DNA of 64,000 nucleotides from Pleionea sp. CnH1-48 (GCF_024124665.1 NZ_JAMXSB010000010.1:180393-244392); one strand, 5' to 3'. Shown: positions 10,701 through 17,206, counted from the first letter of the stretch. Notes: a model not told the origin generated them from the letters alone. A program made the numbers and translations.

Positions 10701-11363
10701 TCTACTGTAACAGCTACTAAAGAGCCCCCAAGTGAAGTAAGTAAGCCTTCGGAAATTAATAGTCCATCCGAGATTGCTAGTGAGAGCCCTACCGAACCAA
10801 CAAAAGTTGAAGAAAAACCGAAAGAGAAGCCAAAAACAAAAGAGAAAAAGGAACCACATGGAAAAGTGATGAGAGACAATCCTCGAACGGAGGATGAAGA
10901 TAAACAAATTGCAGATCTCAATGAAGAAATAAAAGCGTACGAAGAGTTGAGAGATCTTATTGTTAAACAAGAGAAAGCAATGACTCAAACGCTTCGTGAT
11001 GATATGGATGAGCAAAAGATGGATGTTTTAAGTGATTCAACCTTGAGAGATGTAGAGCTGCCTGATCCTCTAGATGTCCCCTTTTTCATGGAGAGAGCAC
11101 TAATGTTAACGATGGAATTTACATTTGATGAGCGAGTTAAAGGCATGCTGTATGAAGTTCGCAAGGGAATTGAAGAAAATCATATTCGGCCATTAATCGA
11201 CAAGCGACTCGAGCTCAACTCTATAATTAGTGATCTGAAAGCTAAAAAGAGAGAGATAGCTGGTAGGTCTTTAGAGCGTTATAAACAAAGACGTAAAGAA
11301 AGAGGAAAGAGAATACAGGAAAAGCTTGATAGAATTTTAAAGCGAAAGAATAAGTCGAATTGA
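948..11363 (+). CDS. Giant FN3-SpvB-FG-GAP-RHS polymorphic-toxin-like exoprotein (main body)
   Basis: This is the remainder (up to 3471 residues from GTG 948) of the gene starting at 369, in the same frame and without its own signal peptide. In order, by nucleotide: fourteen more fibronectin-III modules to about 4745; an SpvB/TcaC-like domain (GGSASYSIPI, NVALSYSS, GVGWSLS) at about 4820-5700; seven FG-GAP/VCBS-like calcium loops such as DINGDG and DYNGDG at 5780-7060; YD/RHS repeats to about 10230; and the RHS core with RDRLGS, GRPRSEN, NGRAYDYNLGRF and a closing DPSGY motif at 10240-10590. After DPSGY comes a 257-residue tail: low-complexity Pro/Glu/Lys, then charged helices. That is the position of the variable toxin tip in RHS proteins, but I do not recognise a toxin fold. 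The family fits a secreted encapsulating RHS/Tc-type shell. Function after the upstream stop is uncertain. Confidence 0.85.
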   Translation: MSNGSWNTVATGTTALSKSFSGKSNNTSYQYRVRACNQYSWACTDYSVPNSVKVELKPSVPAKPANINSTANNYTVSWTKPAGTVTFYDLQQRINGGNWSTVVVNTTALSKSFSNRLDNTLYEYRVRACNSYTWSCSEYSSSNTVRVEFVPSVPAKPGDINSTSTSYTVSWTKPSGTVNYYTLQERVVGGSWSTIESSTTSTSKTLSGKVNGTDYEYRVLACNSYSWSCSAYSSSNLVRVRLKPSVPAAPARPSTSTGSAVISWSKPAGLVSYYDLQKRLNNTGSWLTGSNGVTTTSSTLSGLTDGVWDFRVRACNDFSWACSNYSTESADSTVRVKPSTPSAPMAPSTSTGNAIVTWSSATNATYYDLQKRNNSGSWVTAKSGDTGISETLSGLTDGSWDFRIRACNGHSWACSEYSSASAKTTVRLRPSTPSKPNDVNSISTSYTVSWSKPSGTVTYYDLQERVAGGSWSTVAGPTAAISHSFSGKVNGTNYEYQVRACNGFSWSCSSYSPANSIKVRLKPSVPVAPTRPSTSTGSAVISWTKPAGLVSYYDLQKRLNNTGSWLTGSGGVTTTSNTLSGLTDGAWDFRVRACNEFSWACSDYSAESADSTVRIIPATPSVPIVPATSTGSATVSWGSVSGATYYDLEKRNRLGSWETAKSQAIGNSHSISGLTDGNWDFQVRACNEFSWACSSFSDASSKVVVWLKPSTPSKPDDINSTSSSFTVSWTKPAGTVTYYDLQERVAGGNWSMAATNTIGLSKVLSGKLDNTLYEYRVRACNEQFWSCSEYSAPNQVRVELKPSVPGKPTDINSTSTSYTVSWSKPSGSVSFYNLQERVNSGSWATVESNTTSLSKAFSSKADGSDYQYRVQACNSNSWACSDYSLANTVRVRLKPSAPSAPTSPSESTGSATISWTKPAGVVTYYDVEKRLNNTGSWLAGSNGVAALSSTLTNLTNGVWDFRVRACNEFSWACSAYSSESSDTIVRSIPSTPAEPIVPATSTGSAGVGWIAVTNATYYDVQKRLNSGSWETAKLGETNNSVTLSGLTDGRWDFRVKACNGNSSACSSYSAASLQVVVRSLPSTPVAPTSPATNTSGSYTISWAKPAGTVTVYDLQERKDNGAWTVIDSDTTSLNKTVSAKSSGNYDYRVRACNEFDWACTNYSSVSSDTQVRRIPATPSINQPAGSEMSSNSFVVAWNSIAKATYYELQQKVDSASWTTLAANETSTSFSVNVAANGTYEYRVKGCNEFSWSCSSYSAIKSISIVLSPDWASKTPTVVPDATFVEPTVPANEIVGAVEGSGGVSGGSASYSIPIAIAPGRAGMQPNVALSYSSRGGNGIVGVGWSLSAGGAISRCSATEAQDGYTAAPQYDATRDRLCLNGQRLMNVSGAYGASGTVYRTEIDSFARVTQSGNINSASSSFVVEYKNGRKAYFGTTSDSRHSADGVTEVMTWAIAKEEDPASNNITYHYAHRGEGEYTLNNIKYTGFNGSSGDRSVVFDYEDRNNDYRTFYTAGGKTRSTLRLKNIQTYYGVELIRQYNLSYGAKSLSSGRTLLRSVEECGYLESVAHCLPSTTFEWQEAAPKYVLEKVEFNDGGTTHAAHNAELIADIIPKADINGDGTKDWPAKDSNFDGVLDQQGFMVNAELGLKARHLEEFGGCFHKSLLSFNRTCMAADFNQDGKTDVFKIDDGNLLLRYTGTTQWIDTGIDLPHETEKVMSFTDYNGDGWPDIVTFEADVQWGSPRVYLYLNTLNSAAPYVANNGIYLTTLPIFTPPGTFGSNDFTRTIEEVGDMDGNGTPDLMISATLRNVQGMPRPYQLLLSQSQTNGGITFDTYEFSGFHGTNGFAVYGEAYFFHDINGDGLPDWINASAPKLSYKLNLGGTFESSWTDLDISLPTRDYAYELTIGEPNYYSLPNIEKTAMMDYNGDGKAELLYADSVVASACSRVTHYGHSGLTTEWMCDEELWGLAVKQSMTQIPEPIDGARKDVSARKYKAIYFDENVDGSITAKVKETDIIAAPVEKSVMDANGDGLVDMVTTFTCKLGVNNCQFNSDASDNGGSQQDASILGKTVYINRNIGASADAESYEITDVIKTVSNGLGFKNQWTYKPLSSDAFSTNLEAFYNADHDYTNSILNANDHNYFHFGSSMTVVAEHWESNGIGESLNATQYRYRGAVYNNQGRGFQGFRTVIMDGPTGVRAVTDFHQKFPLTGAVQRVKTCAKTPGDTNCSNGLLSDRNNGYYVVEPVTGSTYWPIAAKTTNQIYELNSGGWLSKSMSYVGLSNPGNDLSNLSLASSAYDSYGNILSSRSRLDTRYGVRASKTEYVYDSHDISNWWIDKLKTTKVTTAKLKGDSRSVYDASLDRNRVVITTVDSYDTNTRKPSEVTVKPGFGKGSVVETIYNGYGLPVSASSKNEAGSEARQITMTYSSDNYFVETITTDIGKKTVITDEKFGKPLVITDVNILDQTFEYDAFGRLQTTTREGVPDSHVRYAVCDNCDGIGKPDVVYKVTTYAAGSPQNTEYRDKLNRALLICTEVFNGSEVYAHVTYDDLGRKTFESVPSVSTSTVLGTRYTHDILGRTTSKTTDQTVDQSLHTEYEYGYGNNPHRTRIKVNGGEQYLYRFYNGAGQLVQTTDALGGITQYAYDGAGNPIVLQDANTKEIKATYNDLGQKLWVEDPNMGRTTFTYTDFGELDTKTDALGNMTDFDYDGLSRIRKREVSGPNENSISQFEYDNPTLASDKCLGFPSKEWKGNEFVRSYHYNNRCQLISTKTTIDGSDSFEVKTQYDSHYGRPKAIEYPSGLTVAYEYSNEGYLKRIYNAATNYTYQEVTAVDELGNWTHTNVAAANATFTRSFHPATGQMKDTEWLNASLSYQKLAYAYNEYGDLKQQTVINSANEVSTESYVYDDLHRLISTSRSIPGAPNTLDYFFAYDAVGNIKKKTDFSADSADAYSYNVEPRSATNGWAGPNAVRTVMLANGAGARTYNYDKNGNLVSDGIRAISYNAFNKPTQIEVTTGTINTALDTQPTSSSSASIFYGSDQMRYKKVKSLNDETTTHIYIDKIYERVVKTVSGATTTEHKSYVGDIAIVAEIVDGNAETSFEATYFHRDRLGSMTAELDELGNLRKSHSFDAFGRPRSENMSDKTPLQQLLGASTNRGFTDHEHLDESQLIHMNGRAYDYNLGRFLSVDPVIQEPGNSQSMNPYSYIMNNPLSGTDPSGYSAMKAQKVCFNASDFMCKSVVSGVPIVVKFETEESNGSTVTATKEPPSEVSKPSEINSPSEIASESPTEPTKVEEKPKEKPKTKEKKEPHGKVMRDNPRTEDEDKQIADLNEEIKAYEELRDLIVKQEKAMTQTLRDDMDEQKMDVLSDSTLRDVELPDPLDVPFFMERALMLTMEFTFDERVKGMLYEVRKGIEENHIRPLIDKRLELNSIISDLKAKKREIAGRSLERYKQRRKERGKRIQEKLDRILKRKNKSN

Positions 11364-11391
11364 CTTTAATTTTCTGAGTCAGCAATAGTTG

Positions 11392-11430
11392 GTGGCAATA
11401 GCACTTGCCGAAGTGTTGTTGCCACTTTAC
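11392..11430 (+). terminator. Hairpin after the RHS-type gene
   Basis: GTGGCAA and CACTT pair with AAGTG and TTGCCAC around a GCCG loop, with a small internal loop, followed by TTTACT. It sits 29 bases after the stop codon. The T-tract is poor, so termination is plausible but not certain. Confidence 0.4.
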
Positions 11431-11614
11431 TCGCTAAGATAGTAATTTAGTAAACTTTCTAAGCGACTGAGATTCTAAGTTGAAGGGTATTTGAGGCTTT
11501 ATAAGTGAAGAGCGGAACGAGTAAGAGCTTTTTTATGAGCGAATAACCAAATTATTATGGACAGTGAGCAGATACGAGTGCAGAACTCTATCTTAAGCAC
11601 TGATTTTTTTCGAT

Positions 11615-12052
11615 ATGACCAAAAACAAAAAGTTCACCATTCCTGAATCTGATAGTCCATTTCTTAGTGGAATACTTTCTAGTATCGAAAAACGACGAAA
11701 ATCTCTGAGATACAACTCTTGGTCGATGTCCCTTGAGCGAGTTGTTGAAGTTTATGAAGAAGGTAAGCTAGAGAAATTGGAGTTCAAGATTCAACCGTCA
11801 AGTCACAACGCCTGGTTGGAGGCAAGTCTGTGGGAGGACAGGTTTATTACTGTCAATTGCTGGGAGCGAACAAAGCAAAATAAATGGGATTGGTATCATG
11901 AAGGAAATCTGTTGCCCTTATTTGAGCCCAAATCTGTCATTGAAGCCATTGAGAATACTCGAAATGGCTTCAAATTGATGGGAGATAGATCTGAGCCAAA
12001 TTTTTCGTCAATTTGGGGGTCTATGTTGGCTTCAGGACTTAAGTTAGTTTAA
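11615..12052 (+). CDS. Putative immunity-like protein downstream of the RHS-type gene
   Basis: A 145-residue soluble protein without signal peptide or membrane segment. It is rich in Trp and charged residues, with the block FITVNCWERTKQNKWDWYHEG in the middle and a C-terminal helix region around PKSVIEAIENTRNGF. I do not recognise a named family. Its size, cytosolic character and position directly after an RHS gene and before an orphan toxin tip are the classic position of an RHS immunity gene. That role is inferred from context. It could be the partner of the present C-terminal tail or of the displaced tip at 12059-12175. Confidence 0.6.
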   Translation: MTKNKKFTIPESDSPFLSGILSSIEKRRKSLRYNSWSMSLERVVEVYEEGKLEKLEFKIQPSSHNAWLEASLWEDRFITVNCWERTKQNKWDWYHEGNLLPLFEPKSVIEAIENTRNGFKLMGDRSEPNFSSIWGSMLASGLKLV

Positions 12053-12058
12053 TTATAA

Positions 12059-12175
12059 TGGCCATCTGCACATCATATTATTAAGCATAAGAAAGGTACT
12101 GGGATGTTTACGAAAGAGAATATGGTCCCTGGGTTCATGCAGTTTTTAGAGAAGAAGGGGAAAAGGATAAAATAA
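12059..12175 (+). pseudogene. Orphan RHS/polymorphic toxin C-terminal fragment (AHH-like nuclease)
   Basis: This 38-residue open stretch has no start codon (a TAA stop precedes it at 12056). It reads PSAHHIIKHKKGTGMFTKEN followed by MVPGFMQFLEKKGKRIK and a stop at 12173-12175. The SAHHI core is typical of the His-rich metal-finger nuclease tips (AHH/GHH-like) at the ends of RHS and other polymorphic toxins. A promoterless toxin tail downstream of an RHS gene and an immunity-like gene matches the orphan CT modules left by toxin-tip replacement. The family assignment rests on a short motif. Confidence 0.55.
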
Positions 12176-12209
12176 CTTGATAAGTGAGTTCTCAGAAGCG
12201 GATTTTACT

Positions 12210-12241
12210 GGCAACCAGGCCGATTTTGACTATCTTTTATT
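12210..12241 (+). promoter_or_regulatory. Upstream block shared with the paralogue at 15.3 kb
   Basis: The block beginning GGCAACCAGG and running through GATTTTGACTATCTTTTA recurs with few changes at 15276-15307 (GGCATCCAGAGC, GATTTTAGCTATCTTTTA). In both cases it lies about 80 bases before the TTG start of paralogous genes. Conservation outside the coding part suggests promoter or operator sequence. The TATCTTTTA end could include a -10 element. Confidence 0.45.
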
Positions 12242-12290
12242 ATAGGCAAGTAGAAGTTGCTGTTTTGGGACCCATCAAAGGAGTTTGACC

Positions 12291-12755
12291 TTGAAATTAC
12301 TACGGTTTTTTATGATTGTGTGCGCTGTATCAGTGAGCCCTTTTTCTGCCGCAGATGCTAATGAAAAGCAATTGGTCGAAAAAGTAGCAAGCATTATGAT
12401 TGAGAGTCATTCTCGTTATATTAATATTAACCTGCTATCCGAAATTTGCGCCTTGGATACCTCTTTGAATATCGACACCAAATCCCATGTTTTTGCTGAA
12501 GATTTAGACAATGCGCTGATGAATACCGCACGTGCGACTGGTGTTAAGAAGTTCGATGCTAACAAAGTGAAGGCACAAGCAGTAGAGCAGTTTGAGTCAT
12601 TTATGAAAGGTCTGCGCTACGGAGGCTCGATTGCTGATAACTTTGTAAAAAGTAGAAACGTAAAGCTGTGCCCCAATGAAATCAAAACCATCGTGCTCCA
12701 TGGCATTCATGATTTGCAGCAGCAACCTATGTATCTGGTGGATATAGAACAATAG
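12291..12755 (+). CDS. Small secreted protein, paralogue of the gene at 15355
   Basis: This codes for 154 residues from a TTG start at 12291, placed 7 bases after a strong AAAGGAG. The more upstream TTG at 12285 sits too close to that site. A signal peptide (KLLRFFMIVCAVSVSPFSAADA) precedes a helical mature domain with two Cys, in EICALD and VKLCPNE. It shares long stretches with the protein at 15355: SIMIE.HSR.ININLLSEICA, TGVK, F.NGxRYGG.IADNF.KS, and C..EIKT. No known family is recognised. It is likely periplasmic or exported and is followed by a terminator-like hairpin. Confidence 0.8.
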   Translation: MKLLRFFMIVCAVSVSPFSAADANEKQLVEKVASIMIESHSRYININLLSEICALDTSLNIDTKSHVFAEDLDNALMNTARATGVKKFDANKVKAQAVEQFESFMKGLRYGGSIADNFVKSRNVKLCPNEIKTIVLHGIHDLQQQPMYLVDIEQ

Positions 12756-12782
12756 TTTATCCTTCTTAATTATTCGAATACT

Positions 12783-12811
12783 AGCCCTATACAAATGTTA
12801 TGGGGCTTTTC
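12783..12811 (+). terminator. Rho-independent terminator
   Basis: AGCCCTATA pairs with TATGGGGCT (one G-T pair) around a 7-base loop and is followed by TTTTCTTATTT. It lies 27 bases after the stop of the small secreted gene. Confidence 0.7.
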
Positions 12812-12939
12812 TTATTTACTGTAAGTATTCCATAATCTTTACTTGACACCTTCTCTGTAAATAATCCTTCTTGGTAGCCAATGAATCTTTTGATAGGGTG
12901 CTATCCAAACATGTAGCATTTCGTTATGTAGGGGTAAAG

Positions 12940-13281
12940 ATGAAGTTGGGATTTTTGATGGCTATCTTAGTTCTGGGGAGCTCAGGCTCTTCGGCCGTTA
13001 CGTTTCAAAAAATAGCTATTGAACATGAAGTAACATACAAAGATATAGTCAAGTGTGAACGAATGGGAGAAGATTCGCTTTCAGTCACTTTTAATAAGCA
13101 AGGCGTTGCAAAACTCAATCAACTTTTCTCTGAGTCTGGAAAAAAGTTGAATTTGGTCGTTGATGATAAGGTTGTATCCTCTGTGATGATTCAAGGCGTT
13201 ATAAAGGATACTAAAACACTAACCTTTACAAGCAGCGTTAATACTTTATATAAAAGGTTTGAATGCCATCGATTTTTATAA
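12940..13281 (+). CDS. Exported protein resembling a stand-alone SecDF P1-head subdomain
   Basis: From ATG 12940 the product is 113 residues. An in-frame upstream extension to 12871 has no translation signal and would bury the signal peptide (KLGFLMAILVLGSSGSSA). The mature part has the order VTFNKQGVAKLNQLFSE, then KKLNLVVDDKVVSSVMIQGVI, then LTFTSS. This resembles the periplasmic P1-head subdomain of SecD-type proteins. No transmembrane bundle follows, so it is not SecD itself. Small exported proteins of this kind have no assigned role that I know of. Confidence 0.65.
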   Translation: MKLGFLMAILVLGSSGSSAVTFQKIAIEHEVTYKDIVKCERMGEDSLSVTFNKQGVAKLNQLFSESGKKLNLVVDDKVVSSVMIQGVIKDTKTLTFTSSVNTLYKRFECHRFL

Positions 13282-13300
13282 CGTAATGGATAAGTAATTA

Positions 13301-13717
13301 GTGACGTTTAACGACTTTGACTTATACAGTGCTAGCAGGGCCAACTTTCCGCAGGAAACTTTTGTCGACTTTAAAGTTGACTCTCTAAAGCTGGCAAAGC
13401 ATTTAGATATCACGGATAGTTTAGGTATGCTATCTGTTGACCCTAAATACGCTAGGCAGTTGCTTCTAAAGGAACCTTCAGAGTTTCTGTCAGGGAGGGT
13501 TCCACTCTATGTTTGTGCCTGCTGTGCTGATTTATACTGCGGAGCTGTCACCGTTGCGGTAGAGCTGATTGATAATATGGTCGTCTGGAAGAACTTTGGA
13601 TGGGAAGACCCAGACTCTCAGGATATTTCACAATCTGAATATATGGAACACACAGGGCCTTTTTATTTTGAAAAAAAGCCATATCGAAACGTTCTTTATC
13701 CTTATACTCGTTCCTGA
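13301..13717 (+). CDS. Hypothetical cytosolic protein with a CxCC...C motif
   Basis: A 138-residue product from GTG 13301, 19 bases after the preceding stop. It is soluble with no signal peptide. The middle reads VPLYVCACCADLYCGAVTVA, giving four closely spaced cysteines that could bind metal, and a C-terminal part with WKNFGWEDPDS and FYFEKKPYRNVLYPYTR. I recognise a recurrent bacterial hypothetical type but cannot name a function. Confidence 0.65.
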   Translation: MTFNDFDLYSASRANFPQETFVDFKVDSLKLAKHLDITDSLGMLSVDPKYARQLLLKEPSEFLSGRVPLYVCACCADLYCGAVTVAVELIDNMVVWKNFGWEDPDSQDISQSEYMEHTGPFYFEKKPYRNVLYPYTRS

Positions 13718-13765
13718 AAGTATTCATTATCTACTGTCTGTTTATAAAAAGGAGTGCTCCTGTTT

Positions 13766-14287
13766 ATGCTCAACAATAAAGAAGAAGCTTATCAACTACT
13801 GTCGTCTCTCGGGGCTCCTAAAGCGTTATTATTACATGTTCAACTGGTAGGAGAAGCGGCTGATATTTTGCTATCAGAATGCGCGAAACTACAGGTTCCA
13901 CTCGATCAACAACTCGTTGAAGTCGGAGTGGCAATTCACGACGCGGGAAAAATACTTCATTCTAACGAGTTGAAAGAAAAAGGCGGTGAACATGAGCCTG
14001 CTGGTGAGAGGCTAATGCTCAGCAATGGCGCTTCTGTTGAACAAGCTCGTTGTTGTCTGTCCCATGCTCGCTATCAAGAAATGTTTGTGTCGTTAGAAGA
14101 GCTATTGATCGCTCTTGCCGATAAATTATGGAAAGGCAAACGAGTCGAGGAGCTTGAGCTGCGAGTTATCGATAAGATAGCAAAAACACTTGATAAAACA
14201 CGGTGGGATATTTTTGAGCAGCTGGATAATTGTTTCGAAAGCATCGCTGCAGACGGTCTTGAGCGTCTTGCAAGAAGCCGAGTTTAA
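13766..14287 (+). CDS. HD-domain protein (predicted phosphohydrolase)
   Basis: A 173-residue product from ATG 13766. A GTG at 13754 overlaps the AAAAAGGAG ribosome site and is less likely. An HD-type core is visible: AIHDAGKILH (the HD pair), then EHEPAGERLM, then a CLSHARYQE helix with a further His and ALADKLWKGKR with the last Asp. HD proteins of this size hydrolyse phosphoesters of nucleotides or related substrates. The substrate cannot be told from the sequence. Confidence 0.75.
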   Translation: MLNNKEEAYQLLSSLGAPKALLLHVQLVGEAADILLSECAKLQVPLDQQLVEVGVAIHDAGKILHSNELKEKGGEHEPAGERLMLSNGASVEQARCCLSHARYQEMFVSLEELLIALADKLWKGKRVEELELRVIDKIAKTLDKTRWDIFEQLDNCFESIAADGLERLARSRV

Positions 14288-14435
14288 ATTCATATCCAAC
14301 AAGTAGTCACCCTAAGTCGTTTGGATACAAAGATGGCTTCAAAACTAATCGGCCACCATAACGAGCTTGGACTCAATCACAATTTCACTTAAACTCTCTG
14401 GCTTTCGATCTTCTGGTGGTTAAGGAATCTTAAAT

Positions 14436-15146
14436 ATGCCCACCCAACACAATCAATCCCCCTTGTATTTTATCCCTGGAACTCTCTGTGACGAACGTTT
14501 GTGGACCGAGTTATGGGAAGTGTTGGGAGACGATTATTCTTGTCATTCATTAACCATACCTTTGCTAGACAGTATCGATGATATTGCTCTGGGGTTAATC
14601 GACCAATTGCCATCTGAGCCTGTTGATTTGGTTGGGTTTTCTTTAGGTGGGTATCTGGCGGCATTAATGGCGGTAAAACATCCAGAGCGTATCCGTCGGC
14701 TGTGTGTATTATCCAATCACCCCGCAGCGCTGAATTCTATGGAGATCCGTCAACGAGAATTGAGTATCCAATATGCTAAAGCAGGGCAGTATCAGGGATT
14801 GAGTGACAAAAAGATCAAACAGTTAATCCATCGTTCAAAGCATCAAAATCTGGGAATTATAGACACCATACGAGCAATGGAGCAGCGAGCGGGTGTTGAT
14901 ACGCTTATCGGGCAACTGACCATTACCACCTTGAGGCCCGATTTAACCGCTGAATTATCCGGCAGCCAACACCCCATTCAATTTGCTTTTGGCGATCAGG
15001 ATCCTTTGGTTCAACACTCTAAGATTAGTCGCATATGTGAGCAGAATTCTCAGATACAGATGGACATAGTGGAAGATACGGGCCACATGCTACCACTTGA
15101 GCAACCCTCAAAAACAGCCAATATTTTACGTAAGTTCTTTGTATAG
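14436..15146 (+). CDS. Alpha/beta hydrolase
   Basis: A 236-residue alpha/beta-hydrolase fold protein. The nucleophile elbow is GFSLGG (about residue 68), the acid is in FAFGDQDPLV and the catalytic histidine in DTGHMLPLE near the C-terminus. The oxyanion region is FIPGTLCDERLW. It is cytosolic and stands alone between larger intergenic gaps. The substrate is unknown. A carboxylesterase or BioH-like role is possible but not shown by context. Confidence 0.85.
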   Translation: MPTQHNQSPLYFIPGTLCDERLWTELWEVLGDDYSCHSLTIPLLDSIDDIALGLIDQLPSEPVDLVGFSLGGYLAALMAVKHPERIRRLCVLSNHPAALNSMEIRQRELSIQYAKAGQYQGLSDKKIKQLIHRSKHQNLGIIDTIRAMEQRAGVDTLIGQLTITTLRPDLTAELSGSQHPIQFAFGDQDPLVQHSKISRICEQNSQIQMDIVEDTGHMLPLEQPSKTANILRKFFV

Positions 15147-15275
15147 CTATCAGGGTGGTGTTAGCTATTCTTCAATATTATCAATAGCTTGTGTATCACT
15201 TCATGTTATAGACTAAGCTATTATAGGTAGTGCGTAGCATCCAGGCTTTAATCGCTTGCGAATATCTATTTGATT

Positions 15276-15307
15276 GGCATCCAGAGCAGATTTTAGCTAT
15301 CTTTTAG
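15276..15307 (+). promoter_or_regulatory. Second copy of the conserved upstream block
   Basis: This matches the block at 12210-12241, including GATTTT..CTATCTTTTA, at the same distance of about 80 bases from the TTG start. It supports duplication of a gene together with its promoter. Confidence 0.45.
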
Positions 15308-15354
15308 GTGAGTCATTCCGCGCCCACTTAAATACAAAAAACAGGAGCTTGACG

Positions 15355-15819
15355 TTGAAATTCTTAAAACCCTTACTAGCGGCTGCCGTTATCGCTGGAT
15401 TTACAGTCCCTGCTACTGCGTCAGCGAATGATGAGCTGGCCAAAAATGTCGTGAGCATTATGATCGAAAACCACTCTCGTTTGATTAACATTAATCTGTT
15501 GTCAGAGATCTGTGCGATAGAAAAATACCTCGGCGTTGATGCGAGCTCTGATGCATTTAAAAAGCAGCTGAGCAAAAAAATTGCTCAAACGGCTGAATTG
15601 ACTGGCGTTAAGAATTACAACGCAGATAAAGTAAGCGTCATGGTCACCGCGCAATTTCAGTCTTTTGTGAACGGTGTTCGTTATGGAGGCTTTATCGCAG
15701 ACAATTTTATTAAAAGCAAAAATGCCAAAATTTGCACCAAAGAGATAAAAACAACGGTGATTGAAGGCATTAACACAATGCAAAAAGAGCCCTTATATCG
15801 ATTGGAAGATGACAGCTAG
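15355..15819 (+). CDS. Small secreted protein, paralogue of the gene at 12291
   Basis: It codes for 154 residues from TTG 15355, 7 bases after AGGAG, exactly as in the paralogue. Longer in-frame extensions upstream lack a ribosome site. The signal peptide is KFLKPLLAAAVIAGFTVPATASA. The mature domain has the shared SEICAIE and AKICTKEIKT cysteine motifs and the RYGGFIADNFIKSKN block. Function is unknown. Equal length, an unusual shared start codon and shared upstream DNA point to a recent duplication with both copies kept intact. Confidence 0.8.
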   Translation: MKFLKPLLAAAVIAGFTVPATASANDELAKNVVSIMIENHSRLININLLSEICAIEKYLGVDASSDAFKKQLSKKIAQTAELTGVKNYNADKVSVMVTAQFQSFVNGVRYGGFIADNFIKSKNAKICTKEIKTTVIEGINTMQKEPLYRLEDDS

Positions 15820-15857
15820 GCTTTGATGAAAACAAATCATTAAGTTGTTTGTACTGC

Positions 15858-16382
15858 ATGAGTGGTTTGAAAACACTGCTACAGCAATGGGACAACAAAG
15901 ATCTCGACGTGTTGAGTGGTATTTACGCTGAGTATCACTCCTCATCACGCTTTGTTAGCTCATTGCTCAATTACCTGTCCGAAGGCTCGCTGCAAACAGC
16001 GGCTTCCTGGCTTTTGCTACATCATTTAGCGCAGGGGGCTAACCTTTCTAAAAAGCAGTCGCTTAAGTTATTTGAACAGATGAGCCATCTAGCACACTGG
16101 CAGTCCTGTTTGCACGTCTTACAAAGCATTCAATACCTATCCATTCCGTCAGATGGGGAATCGTTACTTTACTCCTTCGCTCGTGCTCAATTGGATTCCC
16201 CCAATAAATTTGTCCGCGCCTGGAGCTATGATGCTTTGATTCGTTTGGCCGATATCGAGTCAGACTATCGAGAAGAAGTTGCCTCCTTTGTCGCAATGGC
16301 GAACAGGGATGAAGCCGCATCGGTAAAAGCTCGAATTCGGCAACTGACAAAAGTTTGCCAATGGTGTGTGACGTCGGAGTAA
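15858..16382 (+). CDS. Hypothetical HEAT-like helical protein
   Basis: A 174-residue product from ATG 15858; a TTG at 15849 is less likely. It is almost entirely helical, with paired-helix repeats such as TAASWLLLHHLAQGANLS, SCLHVLQSIQYLS and KFVRAWSYDALIRLADIESDYREEV. This pattern is typical of HEAT/ARM-like scaffolds. There is no signal peptide. No specific family is recognised. It follows the secreted paralogue by 38 bases and may share its transcript. Confidence 0.65.
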   Translation: MSGLKTLLQQWDNKDLDVLSGIYAEYHSSSRFVSSLLNYLSEGSLQTAASWLLLHHLAQGANLSKKQSLKLFEQMSHLAHWQSCLHVLQSIQYLSIPSDGESLLYSFARAQLDSPNKFVRAWSYDALIRLADIESDYREEVASFVAMANRDEAASVKARIRQLTKVCQWCVTSE

Positions 16383-16540
16383 GAATTTTTGCAGAGTCAA
16401 AAATCAACAAAAGCCTTACAATATAAAGCAATAGAGTAACAAAGTGACTTCACAAACGTCTCTTTAGCAACAAAAGGATAAATACACTAACTAACATTGA
16501 ATGATACTTGCAGTTAAAGCGAGTTATCTTGGGGACATCG

Positions 16541-17206
16541 ATGAAAACCTATCCATTCTTGCCACTCAAATTCACTACCTATTCAGAAAATCAGATGTTG
16601 GAACGCGCTAAAGCCTTCTATGAAAAAGTCAAACAACGTCGAACGGTGCGGGAGTTTTCGCCCGAGCCAATACCCCAGGAAGTGATAGAACAAGCTTTGT
16701 TGGCTGCAGGTACTGCGCCTAGCGGTGCCAATATGCAGCCGTGGCATTTTGTTGTTGTGAGTGACCCTGACAAGAAAGCACAAATAAGACAAGCTGCCGA
16801 AGCCGAAGAAAAAGAATTTTACCAACGTCGTGCATCTCAAGAATGGCTTGATGCACTTGCACCGCTAGGTACAGACGAACATAAACCATTTTTAGAAACA
16901 GCCCCGTACCTTATCGTTATTTTTGCCAAAAAATTCAGTTATACAGAACAGGGTGAAAAACGAAAAAACTACTATGTTTCTGAGTCTGTGGGGATCGCAA
17001 CCGGGCTGCTCATAACGGCATTACATGAAGCGGGAGTGGCAACCTTGACTCACACTCCCAGCCCAATGAAGTTTCTAAACGAACTGCTGGGGCGTCCTGA
17101 TACCGAAAGACCCTATATGATTCTGGTCGCGGGGTATCCTGACAAAGAGGCCAAAGTTCCTGACATCAGTAAGTTTGCTTTATCCGAAGTGGCGACCTTC
17201 GTATAG
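16541..17206 (+). CDS. Nitroreductase-family FMN oxidoreductase
   Basis: A 221-residue product from ATG 16541, preceded by GGGGA. Family landmarks are [13 protein letters not shown] (FMN phosphate contact), [25 protein letters not shown], the [21 protein letters not shown] helix and a C-terminal MILVAGYP. The set resembles the iodotyrosine-deiodinase-like branch of nitroreductases, which reduce quinones, nitro compounds or halogenated aromatics with FMN. The physiological substrate is unknown. Confidence 0.88.
   Translation: MKTYPFLPLKFTTYSENQMLERAKAFYEKVKQRRTVREFSPEPIPQEVIEQALLAAGTAPSGANMQPWHFVVVSDPDKKAQIRQAAEAEEKEFYQRRASQEWLDALAPLGTDEHKPFLETAPYLIVIFAKKFSYTEQGEKRKNYYVSESVGIATGLLITALHEAGVATLTHTPSPMKFLNELLGRPDTERPYMILVAGYPDKEAKVPDISKFALSEVATFV

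Noticed and set aside
10586..11015. Minus-strand frames opposite the RHS C-terminal tail
   Set aside because: They mirror the Glu/Lys/Pro-rich tail, giving Phe/Ser-rich low-complexity translations. No start signal.
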